64,000 bases of DNA from Thermocaproicibacter sp002410755 (GTDB lineage Bacteria; Bacillota; Clostridia; Oscillospirales; Acutalibacteraceae). Location: positions 62,001-126,000 of the forward strand of contig DAITDU010000001.1 in NCBI GenBank assembly GCA_036839715.1, given 5' to 3'. The notes below the pieces were generated by a model. The model saw only the letters and a program-made list of their open reading frames with translations, was not told where the DNA came from and did not search any database. Below are positions 25,242-33,930 of the stretch, in pieces. Positions within the stretch are counted from its first letter, which is position 1. Each line of letters starts with the position of its first letter. Both the position numbers and the translations under genes were made by a program.

Positions 25242-25297
25242 TAGTACTATCCCTGAGATTTTCAGGCTTTTTGCAGAAAAGCCTGCGGGAGGCAACA

Positions 25298-25993
25298 ATG
25301 TTTAGCAAACTGAAAGCGGAGCTTGACTCTATTATGAACCGTGACCCGGCGGCACGCTCGCGGGCGGAAGTTTATTTTCTGTACTCGGGTTTTAAAGCAG
25401 TGCGCTCCTACCGCAGGGCACACTGGTTTTACGAACATGGGCATGAGTTCCTTGCAAGATATATTTCCCAGCGCTCCCGGCATAAGACCGGAATTGAAAT
25501 TCACCCGGGCGCAAGAATCGGCAAGAACCTTTTCATTGACCACGGTATGGGTGTCGTAATCGGGGAGACGGCGGAGATTGGTGACAACTGCACACTTTAC
25601 CAGGGCGTGACACTTGGCGGCACAGGAAAAGACCGCGGCAAGCGCCACCCGACGCTTGGCAATAATGTGCTTGTAGGCGCAGGCGCGAAAATCCTCGGTC
25701 CGTTCCACGTAGGCGACAATGCGCGCATTGCTGCGGGTGCCGTCGTCCTGGAGGAGATTCCAGCAAATGCGACGGCTGTCGGTGTACCGGCCCGCGTTGT
25801 CCGCATTAACGGTGTACGCTCTGCAAGCCTTGACCAAATCCACTACGGCGACCCAGTTTCACAAAAGCTCTGCTATCTGGAGTATGAGACGGCCCGCCTG
25901 AAAAAAGAACTGAATACCCTTTGGATGCGTGAAGCGGAAGAGAAGAAGCCAAAAGGGAAAGAACCAGAAAAAGAAAAGCTTCCGGACTTGTGA
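25298..25993 (+). CDS. cysE: Serine O-acetyltransferase
   Basis: CysE acetylates serine to O-acetylserine, the first step of cysteine synthesis. The 231-residue protein has the short Gram-positive N-terminal helical part and a left-handed beta-helix of hexapeptide repeats (IEIHPGARIGKNLFIDHG, GNNVLVGAGAKILG) with catalytic His in FIDHGMG and the GKRHPTLG loop. I start at ATG 25298, after CGGGAGG; the open frame goes back into the T-box and is not coding. The last 25 residues are a Lys/Glu-rich tail. It is controlled by the T-box and shares the transcript with cysS. Confidence 0.96.
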   Translation: MFSKLKAELDSIMNRDPAARSRAEVYFLYSGFKAVRSYRRAHWFYEHGHEFLARYISQRSRHKTGIEIHPGARIGKNLFIDHGMGVVIGETAEIGDNCTLYQGVTLGGTGKDRGKRHPTLGNNVLVGAGAKILGPFHVGDNARIAAGAVVLEEIPANATAVGVPARVVRINGVRSASLDQIHYGDPVSQKLCYLEYETARLKKELNTLWMREAEEKKPKGKEPEKEKLPDL

Positions 25994-26016
25994 AAAGATG
26001 AGGAGGAATTTGAAAT

Positions 26017-27429
26017 ATGAAAATCTACAATACCCTGACACGCCGAAAGGAAGAGTTTGTCCCCATTGCCCCCGGCGAAGCACACATTTATTCCTGCGGG
26101 CCGACCGTCTATAACTATATCCACATTGGCAATGCACGCCCAATCTGCGTCTTTGATGTCCTGCGCCGGTACCTGGAATACCAGGGCATGAAAGTGACCT
26201 TTGTGCAGAACTTCACGGATATTGATGATAAGATTATCCGCCGGGCGAATGAGGAGGGTACCGATTACCGGACCGTTTCCAGCCGCTATATCCGGGAATA
26301 CAAGACCGACGCTGCGGGGCTGAATGTCCGCCCAGCCACGGTGCAGCCGCTTGCAACGGAAAATATTGATGAAATCATTTCCATTATCTCCACACTTGTC
26401 GGGAAAGGATATGCCTATTCGGTATCCAACGGAGATGTTTATTTTCGCACACTAAAGGACAGGGCATACGGCAAGCTTTCCCACCAGCCGTTGGACGACC
26501 TCAAGTCCGGCGCGCGTATTGCCGTAGGTGAGCTGAAGGAGGACCCGCTCGATTTTGCGCTCTGGAAAGGCTCTAAGCCCGGTGAACCAAGCTGGCCGTC
26601 CCCATGGGGGCCGGGCCGTCCGGGGTGGCACATTGAATGCTCTGCCATGGCGCGCCGCTACCTCGGCAAGACGATTGACATCCACTGCGGCGGGCAGGAC
26701 CTCATTTTCCCGCACCACGAAAACGAGATTGCACAGAGTGAGTGCTGCAATGGTGTCCCATTTGCCCACTACTGGATGCACAATGGCTATATCAATGTAG
26801 ATAACAAAAAGATGTCTAAATCGCTCGGGAACTTTTTTACCGTGCGTGAAGTCGCCGAAAAATATGGCTATGAGCCAATCCGCTTTCTGATGGTTTCTGC
26901 CCATTACCGCACGCCAATCAATTACAGTGCGGATATCATTGGGCAGTGCCGTGCATCGCTGGGGCGCCTTTACAACTGCCGTGATAATCTTCGCTTCCTG
27001 CTGGAGCATTCTCCGTCCGGTGTGAAACAGGGGGAAGAAGAAATCCGCCGCCGCTTTGAGGGCTACCGAAGCCGTTTTACCGGGTTTCTGGATGATGACC
27101 TGAACACCGCCGATGCGCTTTCTGTGCTGTTCGACTTTGCAAAGGATATTAATACCACTCTCACAGCACAGTCTGCGCCGTCCAGGGAGCTGTGCAGTTT
27201 TGCGCTCGACTTATTTGCCGAGCTGGCAGATGTCCTTGGTCTGCTTTATGCTGATACCGGGAAGAACAATACACCGGATGAAGAAATCGGGAAGCTGATT
27301 TCCGCGCGTGCAAAAGCCCGGAAAGAAAAGAACTGGCCGGAAGCAGACCGCATCCGCGACGAGTTGAAAGCGCGCCATGTTGTGCTGGAGGATACTCCGC
27401 AGGGCGTTAAGTGGAAAATTGAAAAATAA
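26017..27429 (+). CDS. cysS: Cysteinyl-tRNA synthetase
   Basis: The 470-residue class I synthetase has the HIGH-type motif YIHIGNARP near residue 35, the zinc ligand Cys in SCGPTVYN, GWHIECSAM, and KMSKSLGN near residue 265. It charges tRNA(Cys). The gap to cysE is 23 bases with GAGGAGG before the ATG, so both genes share the T-box leader. Normal length for the family. Confidence 0.98.
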   Translation: MKIYNTLTRRKEEFVPIAPGEAHIYSCGPTVYNYIHIGNARPICVFDVLRRYLEYQGMKVTFVQNFTDIDDKIIRRANEEGTDYRTVSSRYIREYKTDAAGLNVRPATVQPLATENIDEIISIISTLVGKGYAYSVSNGDVYFRTLKDRAYGKLSHQPLDDLKSGARIAVGELKEDPLDFALWKGSKPGEPSWPSPWGPGRPGWHIECSAMARRYLGKTIDIHCGGQDLIFPHHENEIAQSECCNGVPFAHYWMHNGYINVDNKKMSKSLGNFFTVREVAEKYGYEPIRFLMVSAHYRTPINYSADIIGQCRASLGRLYNCRDNLRFLLEHSPSGVKQGEEEIRRRFEGYRSRFTGFLDDDLNTADALSVLFDFAKDINTTLTAQSAPSRELCSFALDLFAELADVLGLLYADTGKNNTPDEEIGKLISARAKARKEKNWPEADRIRDELKARHVVLEDTPQGVKWKIEK

Positions 27430-27469
27430 CTGCGGTGTGTCCTGCTGCACTCGAAGAAGCACCCATATG

Positions 27470-27496
27470 CCCCCAGAGCATAAACTGCTCTGGGGG
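27470..27496 (+). promoter_or_regulatory. 11-bp hairpin that includes the ribosome site of the metal-carrier gene
   Basis: CCCCCAGAGCA (27470-27480) is perfectly complementary to TGCTCTGGGGG (27486-27496) with a five-base loop. The 3' arm supplies the GGGGG ribosome site for the ATG at 27504. Four T residues follow, so it can act as a weak terminator after cysS, as a block on translation of the next gene, or both. Confidence 0.55.
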
Positions 27497-27503
27497 TGTT
27501 TTC

Positions 27504-28724
27504 ATGCGCGCAAAAAAGCGGAGAACGCTTTTTCCGTTGCTTTGTCTCGGCCCTGGTGTGCTTGCCGCTCTGGCAGACAACGACGCCGGCGGACTGATTT
27601 CCTATACCGTTACGGGTGCCGAGTTTGGCTGGGCGGTTTTCGTTCCGCTGACGCTTTGCCTGACGGCTGTCACCTATACGGTGCAGGAGCTTGCCATGCG
27701 TCTCGGTGCAGCCTCTGGGCTTGGCTATACTCACCTGCTCCGTGAACGCTGCGGCAAAGGATGGATGATTTTTCAGGTTGCGGCACTGTTCGTAGAGAAT
27801 GAGCTGACGTTACTGACGGAATTTGTCGGAATGTCCGCCAGCCTTGAACTGCTTGGGCTGCCGGTTTTTGTATCCGTGGCTTTAAGCGCGGCGCTTGCGC
27901 TTTCTGTTGCACTATTCAGTGGATACGCTGCCAAGCAGCACTTCGGCCTTCTGATTGGTCTATTTAATCTGTTGTTCCTTATCCTTGCATGCTTTGCAAG
28001 ACCTGCTCTGTCTCCGGCAGAATGCGCTGGACTCTGCATGGGGCGCCGGTTTCACTGGTATGCAGCAGCCCTTGTTGGCAATGCAGTGGCACCATGGATG
28101 ATATTTTACCAGAATGGTGCTTATTCGGAGGAATCACAGCGCGTGGAAAAAATCCGTGAAGGGCGGCGTGATACCCTGATTGGCTGTGTGTGTCAGACAT
28201 TGATTGCCGCCGCAATGATTCTCATTGGCTCTTCGGTAGGGACACTTCTTCCGGATGCGGAAAACGCGGGTGCACCGGAAATTGCCGCTGCACTGATTTC
28301 GCATTTTGGCCCGCCCGCCGGGACGCTGTTTGCACTGGGCCTTTTCGACGCGGGGCTGCTTGCTGCGGTGACAGTATCGCTCTCTTCCTCCTGGAGTATC
28401 GCCGAGTCGTTTGGCTGGTCAAAGAGTATGAATGACGACTTCCGTGAAGCGCCTGGATTTTATGGCATCTATGGCTTCAGTGTGCTCCTTGCGGCAACCG
28501 CTGCACTTTTCCCTTTCCTGCAGCGCAACGCCGTCTCAGTTTTCGTGCAGGCAGCGGGCGGTGTCCTGATGACGCCAATCCTAATTTTTCTGACAGTCCT
28601 GACTTCGAGCCGCGATGTAATGGGGGAAGACGTGAATACGCGGGGCCAGGAAATCCGAGCTTGGTTCTGCGTGGGAATCTTAACGCTTGCTTCGGCCGCT
28701 ACAATTTTCTTATCAGTCCATTAA
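27504..28724 (+). CDS. NRAMP-family divalent metal carrier (NRMT-like site)
   Basis: The 406-residue protein has about 11 membrane segments and aligns with NRAMP carriers at helix 1 (GPGVLAALADNDAGG) and helix 6 (GNAVAPW). The usual DPGN of helix 1 is DAGG (D27-G30), and the usual A..MPH of helix 6 is N..APW (N193, A196). Losing both the Asn and the Met metal ligands is, as I recall, the pattern of NRAMP-related magnesium transporters, so Mg may be the substrate rather than Mn or Fe. The family call is firm; the substrate is inference. The start is ATG 27504. It lies downstream of cysS but a hairpin separates them. Confidence 0.8.
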   Translation: MRAKKRRTLFPLLCLGPGVLAALADNDAGGLISYTVTGAEFGWAVFVPLTLCLTAVTYTVQELAMRLGAASGLGYTHLLRERCGKGWMIFQVAALFVENELTLLTEFVGMSASLELLGLPVFVSVALSAALALSVALFSGYAAKQHFGLLIGLFNLLFLILACFARPALSPAECAGLCMGRRFHWYAAALVGNAVAPWMIFYQNGAYSEESQRVEKIREGRRDTLIGCVCQTLIAAAMILIGSSVGTLLPDAENAGAPEIAAALISHFGPPAGTLFALGLFDAGLLAAVTVSLSSSWSIAESFGWSKSMNDDFREAPGFYGIYGFSVLLAATAALFPFLQRNAVSVFVQAAGGVLMTPILIFLTVLTSSRDVMGEDVNTRGQEIRAWFCVGILTLASAATIFLSVH

Positions 28725-28743
28725 AACTGGGGGGATACAATCA

Positions 28744-29244
28744 ATGGGGAAAGAAATCAAGACGAATGTCATGCGGATTTTGGAACAGGCGAAAATTCCT
28801 TACCGTCCCTGGTACTATGAAAACCGCGACGGGAAAATCGACGGTGTTTCCGTAGCGGGGAAGCTGGGTGAAAACCCGGACTGTGTGTTTAAGACGCTTG
28901 TAACGCGCGGCTCAGACGGGAACTATTATGTTTTTGTTGTTCCGGTTGCAATGGAGCTGAACCTTAAGGCCGCAGCAAAAAGTGTTGGCGTCAAAGCAGT
29001 AGAAATGATTCATGTGAGTGAGATTAACAGGGTGACTGGTTATATCCGCGGCGGGTGCTCCCCGGTCGGCATGAAAAAGCAGTACCGCACGGTCATTGAC
29101 AGCCGCTGTAAAGCACAGCCAACCGTCTTTGTGAGTGGCGGGAGAATCGGCACACAGGTTGAGCTTAGCCCCAAGACACTGGCTGATTTCATTGGTGCTT
29201 CGGTTGCGGAAATCGCTGAAGAAGTGAATCCTTCCGTCCTCTAA
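28744..29244 (+). CDS. ybaK: Cys-tRNA(Pro)/Cys-tRNA(Cys) deacylase YbaK
   Basis: YbaK clears cysteine wrongly attached to tRNA(Pro) by prolyl-tRNA synthetase. The 166-residue protein has the YbaK fold with the VFKTLVTRG lysine, and the GGCSPVGMKK and FVSGGRIGTQVELSP segments typical of the family. I chose ATG 28744, after GGGGGGATACAATC; an upstream in-frame start at 28687 lies inside the metal-carrier gene. It overlaps the end of the convergent flippase gene by four bases. Its place beside cysteine genes fits its role. Confidence 0.93.
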   Translation: MGKEIKTNVMRILEQAKIPYRPWYYENRDGKIDGVSVAGKLGENPDCVFKTLVTRGSDGNYYVFVVPVAMELNLKAAAKSVGVKAVEMIHVSEINRVTGYIRGGCSPVGMKKQYRTVIDSRCKAQPTVFVSGGRIGTQVELSPKTLADFIGASVAEIAEEVNPSVL

Positions 29245-30619
29245 AGGCCGAGGGCCTTCAAAATGGAAAGCAGGAGGAAAAAAATGCCGGCGGCGATTGC
29301 CGGGTGCAAAACCCAGCCGATTAAATCGATCTGCAGCTTTGCAGTTTTCAGCAGTTTCCTAACACTGAGCACGCCATTAAAGATTTCGCTTGCGAAGAGG
29401 AGTACAAGGTATGCCCGGATGCCATATTGCGGCAGGAGAAACGCAATCAGGCCGACGCGCAGGAGCGAGTCAAGCAAATTCACCTTAAGGGAGTACATTT
29501 GCTGGTCCAAGCCTTTCAGCAGGTTATCCGCTACATTGTCGAGGTACATCAGCGGGCCGAGCGGGGCCATAATACGAAGAATAATAGCTGCCTGCGGGCT
29601 GCCGAAAAGCACTTCGCCCAATTCCCGTGAAAAAGCAGCGAAAAATACCGCTGCAAGATAACCGAACATTTGGGTAAAACGAAACGCCGTGTTCGCCGTT
29701 CGCCGCACGGAATCCGCGTCGCTTTTTGCTGCGGCCTCTGCAATATCCGGAATCAGCAGCATGGCCGCCGAGCTGATGAGGGACATTGGAAAGCACAAAA
29801 TCGGCATGACCATGCCCTGAACAACACCATACTGGGAAAGGGCGGCGATGCCGTCTGCCCCATTTTCCTGGAGGCCGATGGGGATGAGAATATTTTCCGC
29901 ACCGGAAAGGCCGCTGCGCAGGAACGAGCCTGTGAGCATCGGCCCGGAAATATGGATAATCTGCTTCATGCTTCCGCCGGTTTCCGGAAAGCCGTGGTGC
30001 TTTGCGTGCAGCAGGAAGGCGGGGATAATATAGAACATGGACGCTACTTCGCCGAGCGTGGAACCGAGCATCAGGCTGTCAAGTGGAGGAAGGCTTGAAT
30101 GGTCGAGCAGGAGAAGCGAGATTGCAATAGTGGCGCCTTCTTCCCAAAAATCCCCGATAACGGGGACAATGGTATTACGCTGTGCGAAAAACCATCCTTT
30201 CAGGCATGCGCAGCATGCAATCAGGGGCAGCCCGAGTGAGAGAATGCGCAGCGGGCGCACGGCGAGCGGGCTTCGGATTAGATCCTCCGCAAGAAAATCA
30301 GCACCAAAATACAAGGCACAAAGGGCGGCGACGCTGAGTNNNNNNNNNNAAGCCGCAGACAGCGCCTGACACAGGCGCGCGAAGCTTTCCCCTCCGCTGT
30401 GAGGCGTGTCATGGCAAGGCCGAACCCGGAAGTGCAGGCCGTCACGCCAAGGGCAAAAACGGAAAAGACAAGCTGATAGAGCCCCATCCCGCCTGCACCG
30501 ACACGCCCGGTGATAACAGAGCGGAACCATAGCCCGCAGAAGCGCAGCAGGATGTCGCCGACGGCAAGAACCGCGGTGTTGACAAGGAATCTGCGCTTTC
30601 TGTTCATTTTGGCTTTCAC
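29241..30619 (-). CDS. SpoVB/MurJ-like lipid flippase, broken by an assembly gap
   Basis: This minus-strand gene encodes an MOP-superfamily membrane protein of roughly 455 residues. The N-terminal part (from 30619 or ATG 30607; NRKRRFLVNTAVLAVGDILLR, then GAGGMGLYQLVFSVFALG) is a typical SpoVB start. It is in one frame up to the N run at 30340-30349, and the rest (LSVAALCALYFGADFL to the stop at 29241) is in another. The missing length must be 2 modulo 3, while ten N were inserted, so the frame break is an assembly artefact. The family moves lipid-linked sugars or lipid II; in spore formers SpoVB acts in cortex synthesis. The exact substrate is unknown. Confidence 0.8.
30340..30349. other. 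Assembly gap of ten N
   Basis: Ten N inside the flippase gene. Joining the two coding frames needs a gap of 2, 5, 8 ... bases, so ten is a placeholder and not a measured length. Confidence 0.97.
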
Positions 30620-30812
30620 CCTGATTTTCTGTGATAGTCAAATGTATTCGCAGAAAACCCGGAATAAATCTATAATTTCACGCGTGACTGTTTTAGGATG
30701 GGCAGGAAACCTTTGGGGAAACGGGAACATTTTGCGGAAGGCACCGCATTTTAAAGTCCGGCAGGAATTTTCCGGCCGCGGCTGTGCCAAATGAAAAAAA
30801 GGAGACAGGCAA

Positions 30813-31742
30813 ATGGACTGGACGGAAGTTAAAATCACGGTGGATGCAAAAAATGCAGACCTTGCGTCTGCGATTGCCAATATGACGGTCCCATGGGGAA
30901 TCTATATTGAAGATTATTCCCACCTGAATCAAGAAGTTGAGGCAGTTGCTCATGTTGACCTTATTGATGATAAACTTATGAAAAAAGACCGCTCAAAGGC
31001 GGTCATCCATGTTTATGTCAGCCCGAAAGACAATCCTGCCGAGGCGGTTTCATTTCTCACAGAACGGTATGCCGCAGCGGGAATCCGGAATACAATTAAA
31101 ACGGACATTTGCAGGCAGGAGGACTGGATTAACAACTGGAAAAAATATTTTCATCCGCTTAAAGTTGGGGAAAAACTCCTGATTTGCCCAGACTGGGAAC
31201 AGGCAAAAGACTCAGAGGGGCGCATCGTACTCGACCTTGAGCCGGGGATTGCATTTGGCACAGGGAAGCATGAAACCACGCGTTTATGCCTTGAGATGCT
31301 GGAGAAATCCGTAAAACCCAGCTGCACTATGCTGGATGTAGGCTGCGGCAGCGGTATCCTCAGTATTGCGGGCCTGCTGCTCGGCGCAAAAAGCGCCGTC
31401 GGTGTCGATATTGATCCGCTTGCCGTAAAGACTGCTGGCCAGAATGCGGTACGGAACCATGTTGCAGACCGTTTTACGGGTATCTGCGGCAGCCTGACCG
31501 ACAAAGTGGATGGAAAATTTGAATTTGTCATGGCGAATATCGTCGCAGACGCCGTCATTGAGCTGTCAAAGCATCTGGAACAGCACCTTACGCCGGATGC
31601 CGTCTGTATTTTCAGCGGTATTATCGAGGAGCGCGAACGGGATGTGCGGAGCGCACTCGCCGGGAAATTCCGCATCCTTTCCCGCCGTGCGGAAAAAGGA
31701 TGGGTTGCGCTTTCTGCAACTCTTCAGGAATCCTCCCGGTAG
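30813..31742 (+). CDS. prmA: Ribosomal protein L11 methyltransferase
   Basis: PrmA trimethylates L11 with S-adenosylmethionine. The 309-residue protein has the N-terminal substrate domain (DWTEVKITVDAKNADL), the linker motif DPGIAFGTGKHETT in the form EPGIAFGTGKHETTRL near residue 145-160, and the SAM site MLDVGCGSGILSIAG near 172-186. The ATG has AAAAAGGAG upstream. It is divergent from the flippase gene, and its end overlaps the convergent pheA by 19 bases. Confidence 0.95.
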   Translation: MDWTEVKITVDAKNADLASAIANMTVPWGIYIEDYSHLNQEVEAVAHVDLIDDKLMKKDRSKAVIHVYVSPKDNPAEAVSFLTERYAAAGIRNTIKTDICRQEDWINNWKKYFHPLKVGEKLLICPDWEQAKDSEGRIVLDLEPGIAFGTGKHETTRLCLEMLEKSVKPSCTMLDVGCGSGILSIAGLLLGAKSAVGVDIDPLAVKTAGQNAVRNHVADRFTGICGSLTDKVDGKFEFVMANIVADAVIELSKHLEQHLTPDAVCIFSGIIEERERDVRSALAGKFRILSRRAEKGWVALSATLQESSR

Positions 31743-32836
31743 TTCCCTAGAAAGGTAAAGCGCGGCAGTTCGTCGGACAGGGCGCAGAGCAGGTCAAATG
31801 TTTTTGCGTCGTACACGTTCCCGGAGAAATCGAGGTAAAAATCGTACTCAAAGTTCCTACCGGGAATTGGACGCGACTCAATCTTCGTCAGGTTGAGCCC
31901 TGCTGCGGCGAAGCGGGCAAGCGCCCCATAAAGCGTGCCGGTGCGGTGGGGCAGGGCAAAGCAGACGCTGATTTTGTCCGCGTCCTGCGGAAGATACAAT
32001 TTTTTCCCGATTGCAATGAACCGCGTGCGGTTTCCGCTTACGTTCTGGATATCCTGTGCAAGGATGGAAAGGCCGTGTTCTTTTGCCGCGCAGGTGGAAC
32101 AGACTGCCCCCACGCCGGGATGTTCCGCAAGATGCGCCGCTTCCGTCGTACTGGAGCATGCCTTTGTTTCCCACCCGCTGCGGGAAAGGAATCCCGAACA
32201 TTGCCGCAGGGCCTGCGGGTGGGAATAGACCATGCGGATTTGCTCTGTCCCGGATTCCGCCGAAGCAAGGCAGTGGCGGATGGGAAGACTCAATGCACCA
32301 AGAATGGAGAAGCGGTATTTTAAAATCAGATCATACACCTCAGCCACACTGCCTGCCGAGGAATTTTCCACCGGCAGTACACCGAGGTCTGCGCTCCCAT
32401 TTTCTACTGCTGCAAAGATTGCTGGAAAATCGGGGAAGAAAAGAGGCTTTGCACCTGGATAAAGTTGTTGCATGGCTTCATGGGAAAAAGACCCTTTTTC
32501 TCCGAGACATCCGACAACGCCCGCCTTGGGTGCCTCACGCGAAGCGCCTTCCACAGTCTTGCGCAGCAGCCCGCCGCTGCCGAGCAGACGGTGCTGCACC
32601 GCCCGGCTCATTGCCATCATATTGGCGTACAGGATACGCGCTTCACCGCCGTATATCCCGGCTTTAGCGGAAATCCGGTTGAGAATCTGCCGTTCCCGCC
32701 CTTCGTTCAGAACTGGCAGGCCTTTTGCTTTTTTAACGGCGGCAACTTTTTCAGCACATTTCATACGCTGCAAAAAGAGCGGAAGAAGTTGGGAGTCGAT
32801 TCCATCAATTTCCCTGCGGATATCCTCAAGCGTCAT
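31724..32836 (-). CDS. pheA: Bifunctional chorismate mutase / prephenate dehydratase
   Basis: The 370-residue protein joins an AroQ-type chorismate mutase (about 1-85, EDIRREIDGIDSQLLPLFLQRM), a prephenate dehydratase domain (about 105-285, GCLGEKGSFSHEAM, with the TR motif NRTRFIAIG) and a C-terminal ACT domain with the ESRP motif (KIESRPIPG) that binds phenylalanine. It turns chorismate into phenylpyruvate and should be inhibited by Phe. It is the last gene of the aromatic operon; its ATG overlaps the aroC stop by four bases. Confidence 0.95.
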   Translation of the reverse strand: MTLEDIRREIDGIDSQLLPLFLQRMKCAEKVAAVKKAKGLPVLNEGRERQILNRISAKAGIYGGEARILYANMMAMSRAVQHRLLGSGGLLRKTVEGASREAPKAGVVGCLGEKGSFSHEAMQQLYPGAKPLFFPDFPAIFAAVENGSADLGVLPVENSSAGSVAEVYDLILKYRFSILGALSLPIRHCLASAESGTEQIRMVYSHPQALRQCSGFLSRSGWETKACSSTTEAAHLAEHPGVGAVCSTCAAKEHGLSILAQDIQNVSGNRTRFIAIGKKLYLPQDADKISVCFALPHRTGTLYGALARFAAAGLNLTKIESRPIPGRNFEYDFYLDFSGNVYDAKTFDLLCALSDELPRFTFLGNYREDS

Positions 32837-33930
32837 GTTCTTTCTCCTCCAATAAGATGATAAGTAAGCATCAGGTCAAGCAGGCAAACTGCGGCAGCCG
32901 ATTCCACAGCCGCCACTGCACGCGGTACAATGCAGGGATCGTGGCGGCCATGAACGGCAAGCTTTGTATTTTTCCGTTCTGCCAGATCTACGCTGTCCTG
33001 CTCCTTTGCAATGGAAGGAGTGGGCTTAAACACCGTGCGGAATATAAGAGGCATCCCTGTTGTAATTCCTCCGAGAATCCCTCCGGCATTGTTAGTGCGC
33101 GTTTTCACGGTTCCACCGTCGAAATAATAGGAATCGTTATTTTCACTGCCAAAAAGGTCTGCCGCACCGAAACCTGCGCCAAATTCCACACCCTTGCATG
33201 CCGGAATGGCAAAGAGCAGCGGTGAGAGCAGCGACTCGACGCCTTCCGTAAGCGGGCCGCCTGCGCCGGCGGGAAGTCCCGTTGCTGCGCATTCTACAAT
33301 TCCGCCGACACTGTTGAGCGACTGGCGTGCGGACTCGATTTCCGCGCGCATGGCTGTTTCTGCTTCAGGGCTTACGGTCGGGAAACAGCAGGTGGAAAGC
33401 CTGTCAAGAAGGCCGTCCGAGACTGTCACCGGGTTAAATGGCGTATCGCGGACACCGTGTATGGTAAGGACATGCGCCCCAATGGAAATGCCGCGCCGTT
33501 TCAGAATCTGCCGGCAGACGGCACCGGAAAACACGAGCGGCGCCGTCATCCTTCCGGAGAACCGGCCGCCGCCGCGCATATCGTTAAAGCCGTGGTAGCG
33601 GAGGAGCGCCGGGTAATCCGCATGGCCCGGCCGTGGGATATTCCTCAGCTCCGCATAGTCGGAAGAATGGATGTCCGTATTTGCAATCACGGCGCAGAGC
33701 GGTGCACCCGTTGTCTTCCTGTTTAAAATGCCGCTGAGGATTTCCGGCCTGTCGTTTTCTTTCCGCGGCGTGGAGGAAAGGTCCTTTCCCGGCGCACGCC
33801 GTGCCATCTGTTCCAGGATTCCGTCCATATTGACCGTCTCGCCCGCGGGAAGGCCTTCCAGCACCGCACCGATTGCAGCCCCGTGGCTTTCTCCAAAAAT
33901 CGTCAGCTTCAGCGTATTACCCCAGCTCAT
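32833..33930 (-). CDS. aroC: Chorismate synthase
   Basis: AroC converts EPSP to chorismate using reduced FMN. The 365-residue protein has the family signatures GESHGAAIGAVLEGLPAG near the start, RPGHADY and GGGRFSGRMTAP, and near the end the GRHDPCIVPRAVAAVE motif. I start at ATG 33930 (MSWGNTLKL) after GGGAGGG; the open frame runs upstream into aroA. The start overlaps the aroA stop by 14 bases when the aroA frame is followed past the assembly gap. Confidence 0.96.
   Translation of the reverse strand: MSWGNTLKLTIFGESHGAAIGAVLEGLPAGETVNMDGILEQMARRAPGKDLSSTPRKENDRPEILSGILNRKTTGAPLCAVIANTDIHSSDYAELRNIPRPGHADYPALLRYHGFNDMRGGGRFSGRMTAPLVFSGAVCRQILKRRGISIGAHVLTIHGVRDTPFNPVTVSDGLLDRLSTCCFPTVSPEAETAMRAEIESARQSLNSVGGIVECAATGLPAGAGGPLTEGVESLLSPLLFAIPACKGVEFGAGFGAADLFGSENNDSYYFDGGTVKTRTNNAGGILGGITTGMPLIFRTVFKPTPSIAKEQDSVDLAERKNTKLAVHGRHDPCIVPRAVAAVESAAAVCLLDLMLTYHLIGGERT

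Noticed and set aside
29241..30641. A 466-residue reading through the N gap
   Set aside because: The first part is in the wrong frame; the real flippase N-terminus lies in another frame starting near 30619.
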